From: Tannerella sp.
GTDB taxonomy: Bacteria; Bacteroidota; Bacteroidia; Bacteroidales; Tannerellaceae
Direction: 5' to 3'
Length of the DNA: 9,637 bases
Assembly (NCBI GenBank): GCA_031261145.1
Contig: JAISJX010000066.1
Location: forward strand, 1 to 9,637
Within the stretch, counting starts at the first letter, position 1; every line of letters starts with the position of its first letter. The notes beneath the pieces are model-generated. The model was not told where the DNA came from, made no database searches, and saw only the letters and a list, made by a program, of their open reading frames with translations. The translations under genes were made by a program, and so were the position numbers. Below, in pieces: positions 7,721 to 9,637 of the stretch.

Positions 7721-7755
7721 TTGTGAAGCCAATGAATCCCTTATTGGCTTCACAA
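7721..7755. terminator. Perfect 13-bp stem-loop after the receptor gene
   Basis: TTGTGAAGCCAAT (7721-7733) and ATTGGCTTCACAA (7743-7755) are perfect inverted repeats around a 9-nt loop, starting 18 nt after the receptor stop. The position fits a terminator, but only a delayed short T-run (TGTTTT near 7765) follows. It may act instead as an mRNA 3'-end stabiliser. Confidence 0.55.
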
Positions 7756-7835
7756 TTCGGAACCTGTTTTGAAATATTACCTTACAAATAACATTCTTTG
7801 GCTGTTAGATTGGACGATATTCTCAAAAGTCGTTC

Positions 7836-7843
7836 TACATTTG
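7836..7843 (+). promoter_or_regulatory. Candidate -7 box for the first secreted-protein gene
   Basis: TACATTTG matches the -7 consensus TAnnTTTG exactly and lies 39 nt before the ATG at 7883. The nearest TTG upstream (7810-7812) is 23 nt away, slightly farther than the usual 19-21, so the -33 part is weak. Confidence 0.4.
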
Positions 7844-7882
7844 TCCGATAAATGTGTAAATTTTAATTCGAGGAGATAGACA

Positions 7883-8404
7883 ATGAAAGCAAAAAGTTTA
7901 TGCGCCAAGAAAATAATCTGCATGAGAAAATATATTTTGACAGGATTCGCTTGCATTCTGTGTTTGAACGTATTTTCGCAAAACAGGAAGGAGAATAGCC
8001 ATGCGCTGCCGCCGCAGAAGGATACAACAGCCTTTAAACAAGACTTAAAAGGCTCCGCACCAGCCATACCCATCATAACCGATTTCTCCGAGTACATTCA
8101 ATATACGGATATAGACAGTCTTGACAGTCTTGACCTTGACAGCTTGGATAATAACAGGATAGACCTCACCACCATGCCCAAAGCCGTATTTATTTTATAC
8201 ATCAATAGCCTGTGCAGTCAGACAGCGGAAGGCCCAAAGGTTCAATACGACTTACTGCATAAGGGAGAAATAAGAAGACCTGTTCCGACAGGAGTCGGAT
8301 TCTCTGCCGCGGATATGTTGGAACTTCTTTTCTCGAAAACCGCGCGGGCTAAATTACACAACCGAAAACATGCCAACGCCTGGAAAACGTATAACCAATA
8401 CTGA
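7883..8404 (+). CDS. Small secreted protein of a Bacteroidales family (DUF4858-like), intact copy
   Basis: The product has 173 residues and no function known to me. A strong Shine-Dalgarno sequence AGGAGA (7871-7876), 6 nt before the ATG at 7883, supports this start; it is the clearest ribosome binding site in the window. An alternative ATG at 7922 matches the GTG start of the second copy. The N-terminus contains a hydrophobic signal-peptide core (YILTGFACILCLNVFSQ), probably cleaved after FSQ, so the protein is exported. The middle has a short acidic repeat, DSLDSLDLDSLD, then DLTTMPKAVFILYIN. The C-terminus is very basic (SKTARAKLHNRKHANAWKTYNQ). The PTGVGFSAADMLELLFSK segment looks conserved, and the whole resembles small Bacteroidales proteins annotated as DUF4858; this name is from memory and unsure. 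A second, broken copy begins at 9303. A PstS-like fragment starts right at its stop codon. Confidence 0.8.
   Translation: MKAKSLCAKKIICMRKYILTGFACILCLNVFSQNRKENSHALPPQKDTTAFKQDLKGSAPAIPIITDFSEYIQYTDIDSLDSLDLDSLDNNRIDLTTMPKAVFILYINSLCSQTAEGPKVQYDLLHKGEIRRPVPTGVGFSAADMLELLFSKTARAKLHNRKHANAWKTYNQY
7922..8256 (+). repeat. Duplicated segment, partner at 9303-9637
   Basis: This stretch aligns without gaps to 9303-9637, offset 1381 bases. By my hand count the first 285 aligned bases differ at 19 positions, mostly silent, whereas the next 50 differ at 16. Homology upstream of 7922 and 9303 fades quickly. The copy at the right runs off the window, so the true length of the repeat is unknown. Confidence 0.9.
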
Positions 8405-8650
8405 ATCTGATTGATAAAAAAGTGGATTTTATTCTTTCGATACGGGAAATGTCGGAAGACGAGAGAGAGAGAGCATGCTGAAAATTCAGGTGTTACTTTG
8501 ATTGAAACTCCGATTGCTTTGGATGCTTTCATTTTTATCGTCAATCGCGCCAATTCTGTAAAGTCATTAACAACCAAACAAATACAGAATATTTACACGG
8601 GAGATGTCACAAACTGGAATGCGGTTGGAGGAAAGGACAATACGATTTAA
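8401..8650 (+). pseudogene. Fragment of a PstS-like phosphate-binding protein, frameshifted
   Basis: Two frames together read like the middle of a periplasmic phosphate-binding protein of the PstS family (PBP_like_2). Frame one gives LIDKKVDFILSIREMSEDER (from 8407). After a GA-repeat (8461-8473) the reading must switch to the frame giving EHAENSGVTLIETPIALDAF and then IFIVNRANSVKSLTTKQIQN, IYTGDVTNWNAVGGKD, ending at TAA 8648-8650. In intact relatives this corresponds to SREM..E...A...G....TPIALDAFVFIVN..NPV.SLT..QI..IY.G.ITNWK.VGGKD. About 80 residues remain out of roughly 280-330; the signal peptide, N-terminal lobe and C-terminal half are missing. The tract has 13 bases where 15 would keep the frame, consistent with loss of one GA unit. 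The fragment starts directly at the stop of the preceding gene, a sign of rearrangement. It is not expected to be functional. Confidence 0.8.
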
Positions 8651-8693
8651 AATCTGGAATCTTGGAATTGATTTCCCTGCTTGGTTAGTGATA

Positions 8694-8725
8694 TTTGGTA
8701 TATTGATTCTTTTTTACTACTTTTG
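8694..8725 (+). promoter_or_regulatory. Strong Bacteroides-type promoter for the DUF4160-DUF2442 pair
   Basis: TTTG (8694-8697), a 20-nt spacer and TACTTTTG (8718-8725) match the -33 and -7 consensus exactly. Transcription should start near 8732, leaving a leader of only about 14 nt before the ATG at 8746. Confidence 0.7.
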
Positions 8726-8745
8726 TAACCTAAAAATAATTAGTT

Positions 8746-9003
8746 ATGCCGCAAATAAGTAGTTTCTACGGATTGTTGATTTTGATGAATTTTAAAGACC
8801 ATGCTCCACCCCATTTTCACGTGTGGTATGGTGACTATAAAGTAACTGTTACGATACAAGATGGAATAGTGACAGGAGAAATGCCTCAACGTGCATTAAA
8901 AATGATATTTGAGTGGTTGGAAATACACAGACAGGAGTTATTGTTGAATTGGGAAAAGGCTCAACAAGGTGAGATATTAGACAGAATTGAACCGTTAAAA
9001 TAA
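8746..9003 (+). CDS. DUF4160 family protein
   Basis: This 85-residue protein matches DUF4160 along its whole length: MPQISSFYGLLILMNFKDHA at the start, the histidine motif DHAPPHFHVWYGDY (18-31; His19, His23, His25), MPQRALKMIFEWLEIHRQEL (46-65) and LLNWEKAQQGE followed by an IEPL ending. The biochemical function is not established; the conserved His cluster could bind metal or be catalytic, which is inference. It is predicted cytoplasmic. It is the first gene of a tight pair with the DUF2442 gene, 7 nt downstream, and has its own promoter. In many bacteria these two families occur side by side, often in accessory regions, and resemble toxin-antitoxin modules in size and layout. Base composition is AT-rich (22 of 60 G+C in 8761-8820), unlike the receptor gene, which suits acquisition by transfer. 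Confidence 0.93.
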   Translation: MPQISSFYGLLILMNFKDHAPPHFHVWYGDYKVTVTIQDGIVTGEMPQRALKMIFEWLEIHRQELLLNWEKAQQGEILDRIEPLK

Positions 9004-9010
9004 AGAGAAT

Positions 9011-9244
9011 ATGTTTCTTGAAGTAGTGAATGCAGTTTATTTGGATAGCTATCGTGTTTCGCTTTCGTTTAATAATGGGATTACCAAAGTAGTCGATTTG
9101 GCGAACGAATTAAACGGAAGCGTCTATGAACCATTACGCCAACTCAATTACTTTCGGAATTTCCGGATAAAGTATAATACCCTCGAATGGCCTAATGGAG
9201 CAGATTATGCACCGGAATACCTGTATGAGATAGGCGTAAATTGA
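9011..9244 (+). CDS. DUF2442 family protein
   Basis: This 77-residue protein is a complete DUF2442 member: a beta-rich N-terminus (VVNAVYLDSYRVSLSFNNG), the VVDLANEL segment, EPLRQLNYFRNFRI (40-53) and the family hallmark EWPNGADYAPEYLYE (59-73). DUF2442 has a small beta-rich fold similar to the N-terminal domain of the structural-genomics protein NE0471. Its function is not established. It starts 7 nt after the DUF4160 stop, with a weak purine-rich AAAGAGA just before the ATG, so the two should be co-transcribed and perhaps interact. Longer DUF2442 proteins can carry a helix-turn-helix; this one is too short for that, so direct DNA binding is not supported. Confidence 0.93.
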   Translation: MFLEVVNAVYLDSYRVSLSFNNGITKVVDLANELNGSVYEPLRQLNYFRNFRIKYNTLEWPNGADYAPEYLYEIGVN

Positions 9245-9246
9245 TA

Positions 9247-9267
9247 GTATTCATAATTTTATGATAC
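9247..9267 (+). terminator. Weak AT-rich hairpin after the DUF2442 gene
   Basis: GTATTCATAA (9247-9256) pairs with TTATGATAC (9259-9267), with one bulged T and a 2-nt loop, two bases beyond the DUF2442 stop. It lacks a following T-run and is AT-rich, so it may be chance. Confidence 0.2.
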
Positions 9268-9302
9268 CTGTACTCGTTTAATTGTAAATCAGGATTTGCT
9301 TA

Positions 9303-9637
9303 GTGAGAAAGTATATATTGATAGGATTTGCTTGTATTCTGTGTTTGAACGTATTTTCGCAAAACAGGAAGGATAATAGTCATGCGCTGCCGCCTCAGAA
9401 AGATACAACAGCCTTTAAGCAAGACTTAAAAGGCTCCGCACCAGACATACCCATCATAACCGATTTCTCCGAGTACATTCAATATGCGGATATAGACAGC
9501 CTTGACAGCCTTGACCTTGACAGCTTGGATAATAACAGGATAGACCTCACCACCATGCCCAAAGCCGTGTTTATTTTATATATTAACTAACTGTCCAGCC
9601 AGATGCCGGAAGAGCCAAAGGTTCAATTCCCCCTTGT
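9303..9637 (+). pseudogene. Second copy of the DUF4858-like secreted-protein gene, premature stop
   Basis: This is a near-identical copy of the gene at 7883-8404. The initiation codon matching the internal ATG at 7922 is GTG here, an in-frame TAA lies just upstream (9285-9287), and neither the Shine-Dalgarno sequence nor the promoter of the first copy is present. The reading frame gives signal peptide, acidic DSLDSLDLDSLD and LYIN, then hits TAA at 9588-9590 after 95 residues. Homology to the first copy continues in the same frame beyond the stop (LSSQMPEEPKVQFPL) until the window ends, so the stop interrupts a formerly longer gene. The basic C-terminal half seen in the first copy would be missing from the product. 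Most differences before the stop are silent, suggesting it was under selection or recently duplicated. A truncated 95-residue secreted product cannot be excluded. Confidence 0.75.

Noticed and set aside
8101..8158. DSLDSLDLDSLD repeat as dockerin or calcium-binding repeat
   Set aside because: The spacing does not fit a dockerin or RTX loop, and there are too few units; it is only a short acidic repeat.
8411..8470. ATG at 8411 as the start of a genuine 79-residue protein
   Set aside because: The first 20 or so residues in this frame are out of frame with the PstS homology, which there lies in the frame starting at 8401; no ribosome binding site or promoter is seen.
8461..8473. Phase-variable switch by GA-repeat slippage
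   Set aside because: The affected reading frame is truncated at both ends, so changing the frame would not restore a working protein.
7883..9637. Composite transposon
   Set aside because: The flanking copies are host-type secreted-protein genes; no transposase, terminal inverted repeat or target duplication is seen.

Overview
The window looks like chromosomal DNA from a Bacteroidota bacterium, most likely a member of Bacteroidales. The evidence is Bacteroides-type promoters (TTTG, about 20 nt, then TAnnTTTG), lipoproteins with very short signal peptides, a DUF2461 gene, a Bacteroidota-type class I methyltransferase, a GH78 alpha-L-rhamnosidase lipoprotein and a TonB-dependent receptor. Most genes lack a Shine-Dalgarno sequence, which is normal for this phylum. 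The species cannot be fixed from the window.

Left part, minus strand (1-5195): a lipoprotein gene runs off the left edge (1-572). Before it in transcription order lie a probable two-gene operon, DUF2461 (1508-2182) and a methyltransferase-like gene with eroded catalytic motifs (758-1498), and a large lipoprotein alpha-L-rhamnosidase (2378-5101). The gap between the rhamnosidase and DUF2461 (2210-2377) packs three perfect hairpins between two copies of an 11-bp direct repeat. This looks like small REP-like mobile or repeat DNA, and one hairpin can also serve as the rhamnosidase terminator.

Centre: a 273-nt intergenic region separates the rhamnosidase from a divergently transcribed TonB-dependent receptor (5375-7702). 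It holds a near-ideal promoter for the rhamnosidase, an imperfect palindrome that could be an operator, and a weak promoter for the receptor. The pair suggests uptake and cell-envelope processing of a rhamnosylated compound. It is not a SusC/SusD locus: the receptor lacks the SusC N-terminal extension and no susD is present. A perfect 13-bp stem-loop follows the receptor.

Right part, plus strand (7883-9637): this is a degraded, rearranged accessory patch. A small secreted protein gene of a Bacteroidales-restricted family is present twice, one intact copy (7883-8404) and one copy with a premature stop that runs off the right edge (9303-9637). Between the copies lie a frameshifted, doubly truncated fragment of a phosphate-binding (PstS-like) protein and an AT-rich two-gene cassette, DUF4160 plus DUF2442, with its own strong promoter. 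The cassette is the best candidate here for an incompletely described system; its toxin-antitoxin-like character is inference from size, pairing and spacing only.
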